A stretch of DNA of 32,956 nt from Trachelipus rathkii. Lineage: Eukaryota > Arthropoda > Malacostraca > Isopoda > Trachelipodidae. Below the pieces are notes generated by a model. That model did not search any database and had not been told where the DNA came from. It saw only the letters and a program-made list of their open reading frames with translations. Below are positions 22,236-32,956 of this stretch, one piece after another (position 1 is the first letter of the stretch; the number at the start of each line of letters is the position of its first letter). The stretch is taken from contig JABUQX010022204.1 in the NCBI GenBank assembly GCA_015478945.1, positions 1 to 32,956 on the forward strand, given 5' to 3'. Both the position numbers and the translations under genes were made by a program.

Positions 22236-25200
22236 TGCCACTGTGCTATATATACCTAATCTTACAAATCATATTATATATATATTATATCTATCTTAAT
22301 CATATTCATTATATATATTATCAATCATTTTTTTATTTTATTTTATATACTTCTATTCTTATATTTTATTCTATCTTATATAATTTTATTCATTATGTTT
22401 TTCATATATTTTTTAATACTTATTATATTTATAATTTATTTTATTGTTTTATATTAAATATTTATAAACACTTCGATAAATAAATAAAAAGTTTACTTTT
22501 TTCTTATAATTATTTATATACTTACATTGTCACCTCACATCTCATTTCCCTCCCTAAAAAAATAATGCCTAATTTTATTAATGTTTATGTTTACGTTTTT
22601 TTTTTCTGTGGTCTTCTCCCTACATTATTTTTCTTTTCTCTTGCATTATTCACAATGATTATTTTTACTATTTATGTTCTCATTACTAGTATTGAATTTT
22701 AGTCTCTTCTTTATCTTCTGTGTTCTCTAGTTCACTGTATGCGTTTATTTTTTATAGTATTTTCGTTTATTTTATTTTATATCAATTATTATTTCTGAAT
22801 TTGGGGTTCGTTTTTTTTTTTTATTTTTGTTTTTTATTTTTTTCTTTTCTTTTTTTCTTGATTATTTCTTGTTCATTTTGTTGTTTTTTTTTGTATTCTC
22901 TGTTATTTTTTTTTCTTTATCAGAGGTTTGTGTCTTTTCTTCGTTAATTTATTATTTTTTTGCCTTAATTATGTGACAATAAAGTCTGCAATTTTGTTTT
23001 ACTCCTCCTTTCTTTTTCTCTCTTTGATTGGTTTGTATTATGACTTAGATCTTTTTGAGTTTTTTGAGAGTATTGAGTAGTTGTTTCTCTTGGGTCTTCT
23101 AGGATGCTATTGGACCATGAGTATATATTATATATTTGTGTATATATTATCTTACTATCTTAATTTACCTAGGTCGTTTTTATTTGTTATTGATATTTAA
23201 TCATAGTCTTGTTTATTATTATTTCTGCCTCAACCCGTTGAGACCTTTTGCTATGTTAATATTATTTTACGCTACCCTTTATTATTGTAGGGCTATACTC
23301 CCTCTATATACATATGTTGGTTCCTTTTTTTATATCTGTTTATGTTATTGAGTCATATCATTATTCAAGCTTTCCTGAGCTTATTTGATTTTTTTAGCTT
23401 TCCTTGTTTGGATTATTCTATAGCGTACTATTCTTGCTTCTCATTTTGTTCTATGATTTATCCATGAACCATCCTTATTACTTACCTCGCCTGGGCTTTA
23501 TAGTACTATACTAGCCCATTGTCATCACTAACGCTATTAGATACTTCGTTTTTATTTGAGTGCTTCGTGATCTTGCGTAGCTTTTTGTATGCATTTCTTG
23601 GATGTGAGTATATACTATTAGTATCCGTGTGTTATTCGTATTTGGATTATTGGCTTAATGTTATCTATTATTTCTCTCCTGACTATAATTGAGTGATACT
23701 TAGTTATTTGTTCCTTTTTCGCTTATTATCTTGTTTCAGTTAGTTGTTGAGTCATCGATATATTATTTTATTCCCGTATTCATTTATTTATGGTATCTTA
23801 GTAGTGCTGATTCCATTCTTAGTTTCATGAGAGTTCTAGTTTACCATCTTGAATTCTATTATCCTATTTCCGCCTCGTCTTCCCGATTAGTCGATCATTT
23901 AAGCTGATGACCTCGATTTTATCGTAATTCTATGTTTGAGTGAGAGTAGCCTTCTTTCTTGTCTCGCGACTGTGTCGTACTTACATAATATTTCTTGTCT
24001 CGTTCATCCCGCGCCAGTGGCACCTATTCCCGAATGCGTCAGCTTTGCGATATTCAAATAAATTAAGCGCAGAGTGCTACGACATTGTGCTTTAACGTGA
24101 GTATAATTTACAGCCGTAAATAGCCAAGAGAAACTAAGCTATGTATATAACGTGTCTGTTATTGTCCTGTGTTATGTGTGATAATAGATGTTACCGTGGC
24201 TTTGATAAGACTGCGCCTAGACACCGTCGTAGGCCCGCAGAGATCATTCCTTGATCGTGTAGGAATGTGTAACAAAGATATATTATTCTTATTGAGTTTT
24301 TACTGATCTATCCAACAAGAACACTGTAGATCGATGCGCCCATCTTGTTGTTGTTTTTGTACCTATCGGGGATATAACAGTTCCTGGTCTTGTACTCCTC
24401 GGTCTATAAGTCGATGAATGATGAGTAGATGAGTTTTATTTCCTCCTGTCTCTTACTCGTTTTGTTTTATTCTCTCTATTCTTAATGTTATATGTTTTTC
24501 TATTTTCTTTTTCTCACTTCATTCCGTTTACATTTTAACAGTGTTCTTTTCTGTGTGTGACTCTGTTGAATATCTTTATTGTCATTGTTACATGTTCTAG
24601 TGACATACTTATTGTGTCTACGTATCGACAGAATATAGAGGAACTTCACACTCATAAACGGACTAGAGAACTATTATAACTAGTTATTCTTTAGTCTTCA
24701 ACCCCGCATAGGTTTTTTACATATTCTTACTGATATCTAAATTCAACTGTATGCAGGCCATCTTTAATCAGCGTACCTTGCCTGTCCTGCTCTGTTAGTC
24801 TGTGAGTATTCACCACGCGCTTGACATGCGAGTTTGAGTGAGTTCCACGTGTTGGATAACTTACATGTTGCTTATTAGAAGTCAGACTCTTTTTATGAAC
24901 GTTATCTATACTTGTGATGATGTTACTTTACGTTTAGTTCTTGAAAATTATTTATCTCTCCATCATTTCCCGATTTATACAGCATAACCTAGTCACTTGT
25001 ATATATTTGTGTTTTTAGTGGATGAGATTCACCAGTATAATGTCTATTGGTCTGGCTATGAATCACAGTCGTATGATTCACTTTTAGCTTTCACTCTATG
25101 ACGTTTGGCACCGCATCCTATTGGCGCCATGCCAATTTCCTCGCGAAGTAGCTGAAAAAAAACCATATGCTTGTCTGTACTAATCAACTATCATTATTTC

Positions 25201-25759
25201 ATTTCGTCAGCTCCTTACTATTATTGCGGTATTAGTTGCTTATTAAACGACCTGAACACCTGTTCCATTCTTGTGTCTTAACGAATTAGTTTTTGTGTGA
25301 ATGTGCAGTTGAGAGCAAGAGTCGCTTCTTGTACATAGGTGTATTTAAAGATTATCTCTGCACACGCACACCTGTGTTCAGCTAAATATCACTTACGCGC
25401 ACGTGCTAATTGTCTTATTATATCACTCTGGTTTGGACATTATACATGTTCACTATTACCTATTAGGACAAAACGTGTCTATCACTCTATTACTTGAAAT
25501 ATTTGAGGCCTATATTTTCTCCTTCTTTTCTATTTCCTTCTATCTTTTTTTTTTTCTTTTTATATCTTTCATTCTATTTATTTTAAAAGATAAATGTTTG
25601 TAAAGGTGATACGAAGATAGCTCTTAACTGTAATTATATTTACAATTATTAATATATCTTCCATTATTAAGCTATATTCGCTCCCTAATTATTCCTCTCG
25701 AGTAGCAAAGTTGTTCGATATTACTTGATCTCTGGCTACTCTCTGATACATGAAACACA
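22236..25759. other. T-rich region without identifiable genes
   Basis: A Y/I-rich A/T tract at about 22240-22490 is followed by a T-homopolymer-rich part to about 23000, then more balanced sequence to 25760. Small structures noticed: CATTCCT/AGGAATG around a 9-base loop at 24245-24267, TGAATCA/TGATTCA at 25059-25080, and ATTGGC/GCCAAT at 25120-25136; each is within chance expectation. CCTATCGGGG at 24362-24371 is identical to part of the R1 core. No protein, rRNA or tRNA is recognised. Confidence 0.5.
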
Positions 25760-28700
25760 AAAATGCCCTCAGTTAGGTTATTTTCAGTAAAATCATTGTC
25801 ATCAGTAACTGATAAGTTTTGTGTTCTGCTTATTTGTGTACGAAGTGTACTCTGTGGTAGATTTGGTTCTGCTCGTGTTATAAGAATACTAGAGGTGATA
25901 GAGAGGGCTGTGGAATTTAACTTTAAGTGTGAAGTCCTCGTTTATTTATCGAGCTTGTGTGTTGAGAGCTGATTTACATGTCTTCTATGCTTTTGTGTTG
26001 ACGCCAATAAGGTATTGGTTCGCATGTGCGTTGTAATTGAACGTTAAGGCACCGGCGAGAACTATCATGTTGTTATAGCGTACTTACTGTTCGAGGAGGA
26101 TGTTCGTGTGGGTCTTCGAAAATGAATGGTATAGACTGTTGTATCCCTTGGCTTGATGTCTCGCGCGTGTGCAAGACTGACGAGGCTGCGATGCTCGGTG
26201 CGATGAATATTATATATATGGTTTTTGTGTGTTTTATGGTGCTTATTTTTTTCGCGTCGTTTCTATTGTCAGAGACGCTGAATGTTATATCCTATTGGAT
26301 ATAGTGAATGTCCTAGGATTTAGTGCTTCCACGTTGAGTTTTTGTGATGAGATAATGAATTTATTTTTCTGCACTATATATCGTGCTACTATGTACGTTA
26401 GTGGGTTGTCGGCTCTGGACCTGACTGTTGTTGATGTTTTTTCTTCTTATGATGCAGTATACTAGAAGCGGGCTATTAGTGTTGTTTTTACACTATGGAT
26501 ATCCATTTTGAGTATCTATAGGTCTGGTTTAGTAATTGTGGCTCTACTGGTGGATGGAAAGGTAGTTGTGGGTATGAGTCGATTGCAGATTTTGTATCGC
26601 GCCGGGCTAGTCTGTTATATTAGTATATATGTTTGTTTTATATTTAGTTCGGATTGCAATTTCGTTTTTACGTGGCGCATACTGCGGAGACGCTTTGGAT
26701 GAAGTAGTACTTTTTCGCCAGGGTATTTAGCTTGGTGTGTAACCGGCGTCGATATTTAGCATACAATAGTCTTTAGTATATTCAATGTACTCTTTGTCAT
26801 AATGGTTATTGCATGATTCATCGTCAGGTCCACGGGCATTTCTGCGATAGTGTCGCACTTATTTTAATTATTCTTCTCGTTTGCGCTCTACTCTAATTGT
26901 GATGGCACCACACGCTTGCTTCTCAGTGAAAGTGTCTCCTATAGTCCTATCCTGTCTCTTTGGGCGCTCTACTCTGACTGTCGCGGATATATGTGAGAAT
27001 ATTGAACAGTTGCTGTGCTGGTTACGGGGGGGTCGCGAGTGACTATGCGGTTGGATGTCCGCCCATGAAGCAGGGCGATCCGTTTTGTCCTGCGACTTCT
27101 GGCGCGTTGATAATGGGCTCGTGTGGACAAGTCTGGGAGCAAGTGTGTGGGGAGGGGGTGAACGGAGGTTGTTGTCGTATTCGTTGTGCTATCTTAAACC
27201 TAGTTTATATGTTATTTCGTCTCTATGGTCCTTGGCATGAAGGTTTTGGGTGGTGTAATGCACTGAATCGCATCTAGTGCTCTGAGACAGTCTGAAGATT
27301 TAGTGTTCCTCTCTCTGTCGGCCATCTCCAGTGTGCTGTTAATAGTCGTGTAAAAAGTTATGTGCTGGTAGGGGGTGTAGTGTACTCAAGTACATTGTGT
27401 ATGTCGTGGTGGGTGTGGATGTTTGTAGTGGATGGAGGTGGCTGTGTGTTCCGGTTAGTTCTGAGTGTGGATAAGGGTTTTTGGATATATGGCCGAGTGA
27501 CCATAGGGTTGGGTGAGGGAGTGTGCGAGATGTGGGTATATGTTATGGTAGGAGTGAGTTGTTTTATGAAGTTTTGAGCTGTTAGGAGCGGGTGGAGTTA
27601 GTAGGTCGTGAGGGGTTTGCGAGATGAGTGACAATAACAAGGATTAAGGATTTTCTGGTAGAATTGATTCCTTGCACTCACCTCATCCTCAGATGGAAGG
27701 TGATGTACGGATGCTCTGTACGTCGATAATAGCAGTGTTGGATATGGTGTTGCTGCTTATTAGCATCCAGTGATAAGTCAGCCCCGCGATAGGGCCTGCG
27801 CGCCCTTTTGTGTATTTGTAATTTACTATGTCGGAGTTGAGATTTTTTTGAGCAGGTGGGCTCTGAGGAATCTATGCGGTCGTGGGGAAGCAATGAGTGT
27901 GTACTGTGTAGTTCTGAGTTTGTTCTAGTAAGTGGTAGGATAGGTGTGTATTTGCCTGTCACGGTAAATGTTGTCTGTTGTTAGCAGGGTGTGAGGTTTT
28001 TAGTGTTCCGTGTTTGTTGAATGCAGCGTGAGTCGATGAATGCGGCTTGAGTCAACATACTCGTCCATACGGTGATATAGGAACTGTGGACCGAGTATCA
28101 TTTTGGCGTGAGTTTTTGTTTACGGGTTTTCGTTCTGCGTGGACCATAATCTTTAGTTGTTTAACATGAATAAATATCTGTGTTTGGGAGTGGAAGAGTT
28201 GTGCAGTATCTTTCCTTTGTGTTAGATGTGATGAATCAGACTCTGAGGGGGTGCCTACTGGAAGCAGAACATTCTATTGTCGAGTAGCCAAAGTTTTCTA
28301 ATTGTTGTTAAGGTATTTATCTCTTGGGTTGTTAGATGACGTGGCTATAAGTTTACGTCTCGGATTTGTTCTGAAAATGAGGTCTGATATATCTTGCGCT
28401 ATAGTTGCATTAAGTTCTTTGTGTGGATGGTGTGGTTACGGATGGCAGGTCTGCTGGAAAAGGGCGGAGAGGAGGAAAGAGATGAGAGAATGGCGTCCTG
28501 TGGGCGCGTTTTGTATATTTAAGTAGAGAGAGATGTTGTAATTTTGTGAGAACCTCCGCAAAAAAGTCTTTAGTTATGAGTAATTTATAAAGCTTTTTTT
28601 GAGTTTACTTGTCAGGGAGATTGAAGGATATTTTGAATAAGATTAAATGTGTGGGACAGTGTCAAAAGGCTATTGTGACTGATTGAATGCTGGTGCAGAA

Positions 28701-29660
28701 TTTTAGGATCTCATGGGATGCGGGATCTCGTTGAAGCCATTGATGATGTTTTGGTGTTTTGGGTGTGTTTTGTGGTAAGAGCTGTAGTTGTGAAGTGGTT
28801 GCTTTTAAAGCTATGTTGGAAATCTGGGAGGGTGGTGAGGTGGAGTTAATATTTGTTTTATATTAGTTTCTCCTCAGTAGTATTACTAATGGCATGGAGA
28901 TGACGAGAAATTGGTGAACGGTAAGCGAGGGGGAGTTGGGTCGTCTTTTTTTGGAGTTGAGTTTTTTGGTAGTATTGGATGCTTTGATTTTTACCAGACT
29001 TTGATGGGATATATCTTACGTATGAATGCTTGCAGATTTTTGTTGAATACATTTCACGTGATAAAGCGACGAGAGTGTTGCTTTTTTCACCTGCATGTGG
29101 TTATTAGATGTTATGGTCTAGAAGATTAAGTCTGGTCCGCCTGTGGCTGGACATAATTTTTTGAGGTTTTTGATGGTTTCCTGCTAATCCTTTTCAGTGA
29201 TTATTGTTTGAGTATCAGCAAGTGCTAATGGGGATATTTTTTTAGTTTCCTCTTATTCGTGGTGGGTTGGTTTTACGAGAATATTAAGCATATAGTTTTT
29301 TTTTTTGGTATTTATCTTATTATAGTTTTTTTCTGGTTTATACTTTTTTGTAAATATTTTTTTTGTTCGTCTTGTTTTATCCGGGGATAAAGAGAATTGG
29401 TGTATCTGTTATTTTTGCAGTGTGTTAACGGAAGGGGGATTCTCGTTCGGCAGAGGAGGGGTTCGTATATCCTGTGTGAGAGTTATTTAGTTTTCTGATG
29501 ATATTTGCCCTTCTAGTTAGTGTTTCTATCTATAACATATTTACTGTTAGGAGTTGAGTGTAAGACGTTAGCCCTGAAGAACTTATTTGTTGTGTGTTGG
29601 TGGCTCATGAGGTGTTGGTGTTGTGATATTTGGAGTATTGGGCGAGTTCTGTTAAGTGTG
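25760..29660. other. G/T-rich plus-strand block
   Basis: The plus strand becomes rich in G and T, most strongly from about 27340 to 29480. In the 60 bases from 27361, hand counting gives 25 G, 21 T, 9 A and 5 C. The minus strand is therefore C/A-rich. Frames such as 26993-27277 (plus) and 27678-27962 (minus) are open for about 94 codons but are composed as expected from the bias (G/V/W/C on plus, H/T/S/P/R on minus), and I recognise no family. Confidence 0.65.
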
Positions 29661-30679
29661 TTACACAATATTTTTCTAATACATTATACTACGAAATAAT
29701 ATAAGAGATGTGAGTTAAAGATGTCTGGAATAGAATCTAAATATCTGATCGTTCCTAAAATTTGGAACTTCAAATATTAAAATTGGATTTTATTTTATCT
29801 TTGTTATATTATTATTTTTTGGCGTTATTTTCCGTGAGTGAGTCTTTATATGGTTGATGTCACTGTCTATTTTATTTTGAGGTACTTTTTTGTATATGAT
29901 TGTATGAGTAGGCTTTTATTTTGCTACTTTTTGATACCAACAATGATTTTTAATATCTATAGATATTATATTTATTATATATTAACTAATATATATATTC
30001 ATTATTATATTGTATATATTTTAATTATATTGTTTTTTCTATTCATTATTGCCATTATCATTTCTAGAAATGTGTATCAAGTAGCAAAATCTTCATGATA
30101 AACAGTATGATAAATTCTTGTCTGGGATTTGAACTCGTTGCTTTTTTCGCATACAAGCTGTACTTTTTTGAATAATATTACTTAATTTTTATATTTTTTA
30201 TTATATTTTTTTTACTTTTTATTTTTATATTAATATTTTTTGTTTTTATTCTTCATTTTTACATTTACCTTATTTTCAGTTGCATTCAATGTTCAATGTT
30301 CGTTTCTTTATTTACTTTTTTTCTTACTTTTTTACGAATAACTTATCTTTATTTTAATTATTTTTATAGTTATTTGTATTATTTTATTCTTCGTTATTTT
30401 TCGTTCTATTTTCTTATTTATATATTTTATATCTTTTTTTATTTTTTTACCTTTTTTTTTTCTTTCATTTTTATTTTTTTTTTTATCTTTTTTACATTTC
30501 CCTATGTGTTTAAAACTTTCTAATTTGATTTTTAATTTTTTGTCTGTTACTTGCTATTGTCCTATGATCTCATTGTTTTAGTGGGTCTATTGTACTGTCT
30601 GTGTTCACTCTTGTTTTCGTTAATTTTACGCTTCTCTTCACTTTTAGAGTAGATCTCTCCTGAGTGTATTAGATTTATC
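29661..30679. other. T-rich region with dense T runs
   Basis: From about 30170 to 30530 the plus strand is nearly all T with A and C interruptions, giving an F/Y/L-only peptide at 30296-30523. No gene is seen. A sequence at about 30121-30140 superficially resembles the antisense of a tRNA T arm, but its stem does not pair. Confidence 0.6.
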
Positions 30680-30960
30680 TCAGGTTTCCGTGGCCTTCGT
30701 CACGGGTTGGAGAGTATTGGTGGGAACGTCCTCTCGTCTACGCTCCCTATCGCGGCCTATATTCGAGCATCGAGCGCGCGTGATGCTTTCGAGAATAGTC
30801 TATACTAGGTGCCGCGCGAGCGCCTCTACTTGGTCACTTTTCCATTATTTGAATTTTCTTCACTATTTTTTTTATATGGGGTGATGGTGGAGCCCTATGG
30901 CGTTGATCCACGATATGTGGGTCAAAATTCGCCCTGCTCCTCGCCCTAGTTACTTGATAA
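30680..30960. other. Small GC-rich island F
   Basis: GC-rich against a T-rich background. CTCCCTATCG at 30743-30752 matches ten bases of the R1 core region. TTGATCCAC at 30903-30911 faces GTGGGTCAA at 30917-30925 across a 5-base loop, a 9 bp stem with one G-T pair. The frame 30690-30884 crosses the island and is not recognisable. Its link to the R1 family is tentative. Confidence 0.35.
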
Positions 30961-32956
30961 TTGTATTCTAGTAATATATTTAGTAAGTGCAAGATATCGA
31001 ATATAATCTTATATTTTATTTTTATGTATTGTCTTCGTCTATTATATTAGATTTAGGAATCTATATTATCGTATGAGTATCTATATGCTCCATGGAAGTT
31101 AGTAAATCTTTCAGTTGCTCTTTCGTGAGTTAAGTCTTCTTGTACTATTTGCAATCATTATGTTGTCATTGTAATTGACGAATATTGTATTTTTTGCGTT
31201 GTGTTAATTCAATTTGTAATTTTTTTGAATTATCCATTTATCTTTAGTTATTTATATGATTGAGATGACCTTGATGTGATGTCTCTCAGTGTATAGTCGT
31301 GGATAGTTGTTGGAAGCTTCTAATTGTCTTATATTTCAATTTTATATTTATGGATTCTGGCCGTTATGAATAAGAATTATAGCGGTGGTGGCTTTTAGGT
31401 GCTAGGGATGATTAATATCATGAAACGATTAAGAATAGAATGAGATTTAGAGGGTGCCTATACCATTTTATCCTCTGAAATGATTTTGGTTTTGTGTGGC
31501 GAAATTACTGTACGTAAGAGTTGTTAAGAGGATTTCTGGTTCAGATGTTATTTCATGGCAGGATTGCGTAATAATAGGAGTAGGATTATGAAAAGTATTA
31601 ACACATTACCTTAAGTCATATCAATTAAGTAGAGGTTTACTTCGTTGGTGTAGGTAGCGACAGTGTCCCAGTGGTGTACTGTTATGATTTGAATGGATCT
31701 ATTGCTATCGTGTCGTCAATTCCATAGGAATTGCTGAATGGTAAGTGATGGTGGCTATGGTGCATAAATTAAATCCTTTGGTATGATACTTTCTATGTGA
31801 AGGACTAAAAGTCTTGTAAGTGTATTCAAAGGGATGTTATTTCTTACATAACGCAAGTTCTTTTTAGTTGTTTAACGTTATTTAGTTTCATCGTACTTAT
31901 TATGTAGTGAATCTATCTATGCGTTGGGTAATTATCTTTATGTGAGAGGGTTATAGGATCTAGATAAGTTCACATTACTTGTGATTCAGATGCGATCAAT
32001 TTTTACGGTGGCAATTGTTATGATGTTTGCAGAAAGAACTTGATATATTATTTGATGAGGAATGAAACGCATTTGTGTAGTAGACTGTTCCGTGTAGTAG
32101 GAGTAAAAAATGAAGAGACATAATTTGAAAAGTATATAGAGATCGGTTCTTTTGGTCATGTGTGCACAGGTATAGTAATGGAGTCGTCCTCGTTTGGTTA
32201 AGTGTATTATTATATTGGTGAGGTTTGTGCCTCGAGTAGTCAATGCTCGCGTCTTGGATATGGAATAGAAGTGTTGTTCAGGTGATGTGGATATTTCCTA
32301 AGAGAGAATAACGATGTGGCAGAAGACGGAGAAAAAGGTGCGTAATAGGCAGTGAAGGCAGGTTTTTTGTGTAAGGGGCATAGGTTGTGCCCTGGCACCT
32401 GGCGCCAAGGATGATAGCCACATTTGCCGACATGCCATTGTTGATTATGATGCGGTGGCAAGTCTGCCTGAGGCTTTCTTTTCCTGTCGGTCTTGCCGCA
32501 ATCATTAAATCTTTCTAACTACGCAGTTTCTGTCGCCCACCTTTTTGACCCTTGGCATTTCTTTGACTCAATTTGTGTCTGAATGTAATGAGAGTGTTTC
32601 GCCGGTTGGATGGATATATTGTTTATGTATGTCTGTTGCGTTGCTTTATTTACGATGCTTATTCTTTTTTTTAACTCTTTTTTTGTCTGCATCTTTCTTT
32701 ACTATAGTGGTATCTTATTAAGACTGACTTTCCTACAGGGTGGTTATCTGCATTGATTTAATATTGACTTTATTCTCATTTTTATTCTTGTAGCTCGTGT
32801 AGATGGAGTTATTTGAGAAGTCCTTATTTTTTTAAATTTAAATAAACTATGCAGGAAATTCTAACATCTTACTGCGTTTATAATTTTACTTAAAGTATTG
32901 TAATTTACCTTAGTATATTATTTCATATTGAGGATAATATATTTTTATATTGTGCA
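30961..32956. other. AT/T-rich region without identifiable genes
   Basis: No supported gene. Two overlapping minus-strand frames at 32240-32505 encode non-repetitive peptides (73 and 75 codons) in a moderately GC-rich patch at about 32380-32510, but I recognise neither. The palindrome TGGCGCCA lies near 32399. Nothing else stands out. Confidence 0.5.

Noticed and set aside
24245..24267. Perfect 7 bp hairpin, also others at 1073-1088 and 25059-25080
   Set aside because: Roughly a dozen or more 7 bp stems with short loops are expected by chance in a sequence of this length.
26993..27277. 94-codon plus frame with many G and C residues
   Set aside because: It follows from G/T-rich composition; there is no recognised motif, ribosome binding site or neighbouring gene.
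30121..30140. Sequence resembling an antisense tRNA T arm
   Set aside because: Read on the minus strand the TTCAAAT loop is present, but the five flanking bases on each side do not pair and no cloverleaf can be drawn.
32278..32505. 75-codon minus frame of mixed composition
   Set aside because: It looks less biased than most but overlaps another equally open frame, and I recognise no family in either.

Overview
This 33 kb window is AT-rich and contains no complete gene that I can support. No open frame resembles a full-length protein. I see no rRNA, tRNA, CRISPR array or insertion sequence. The plus strand carries more T than A almost throughout, and the base composition changes in large blocks. 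The organism cannot be fixed from the sequence. Three readings remain open. (1) An organelle-type genome of a fungus or protist: A/T-only tracts over 100 bp long next to short GC-rich hairpin islands look like yeast mitochondrial spacers with GC clusters. (2) Eukaryotic nuclear intergenic or satellite DNA. (3) A contig built from poor, uncorrected long reads, possibly chimeric. The third must be taken seriously, because the one recognisable protein fragment (a bacterial-type oligoendopeptidase F piece) breaks off with what looks like a one-base deletion.

Layout. 1-2541: AT-rich, nothing identified. 2542-3235: a regular array of small hairpins sharing a GAGAAAC-like loop, spaced about 31 bp apart, every fourth alike (a ~126 bp higher-order unit); a weaker continuation lies at about 3590-3795. 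3796-9480: AT-rich without genes. 9549-9752 (minus): oligoendopeptidase F fragment. 10270-12340: strongly pyrimidine-rich plus strand. 12341-14389: AT-rich. 14390-14860 and 15871-16050: two GC-rich hairpin islands separated and followed by A/T-only tracts. 17190-22235: second pyrimidine-rich block, containing at 20051-20145 an inverted copy of part of the second GC island. 22236-25750: T-rich, nothing identified. 25760-29660: G/T-rich plus strand. 29661-30660: T-rich with long T runs. 30680-30960: small GC-rich island. 30961-32956: nothing identified.

No operon or pathway can be reconstructed. The parts worth attention are structural: the phased hairpin array, the dispersed GC-rich repeat family, and the blocks of strand-asymmetric composition. 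The longest open frames lie in the pyrimidine-rich blocks and are explained by scarcity of A (hence of stop codons), not by coding.
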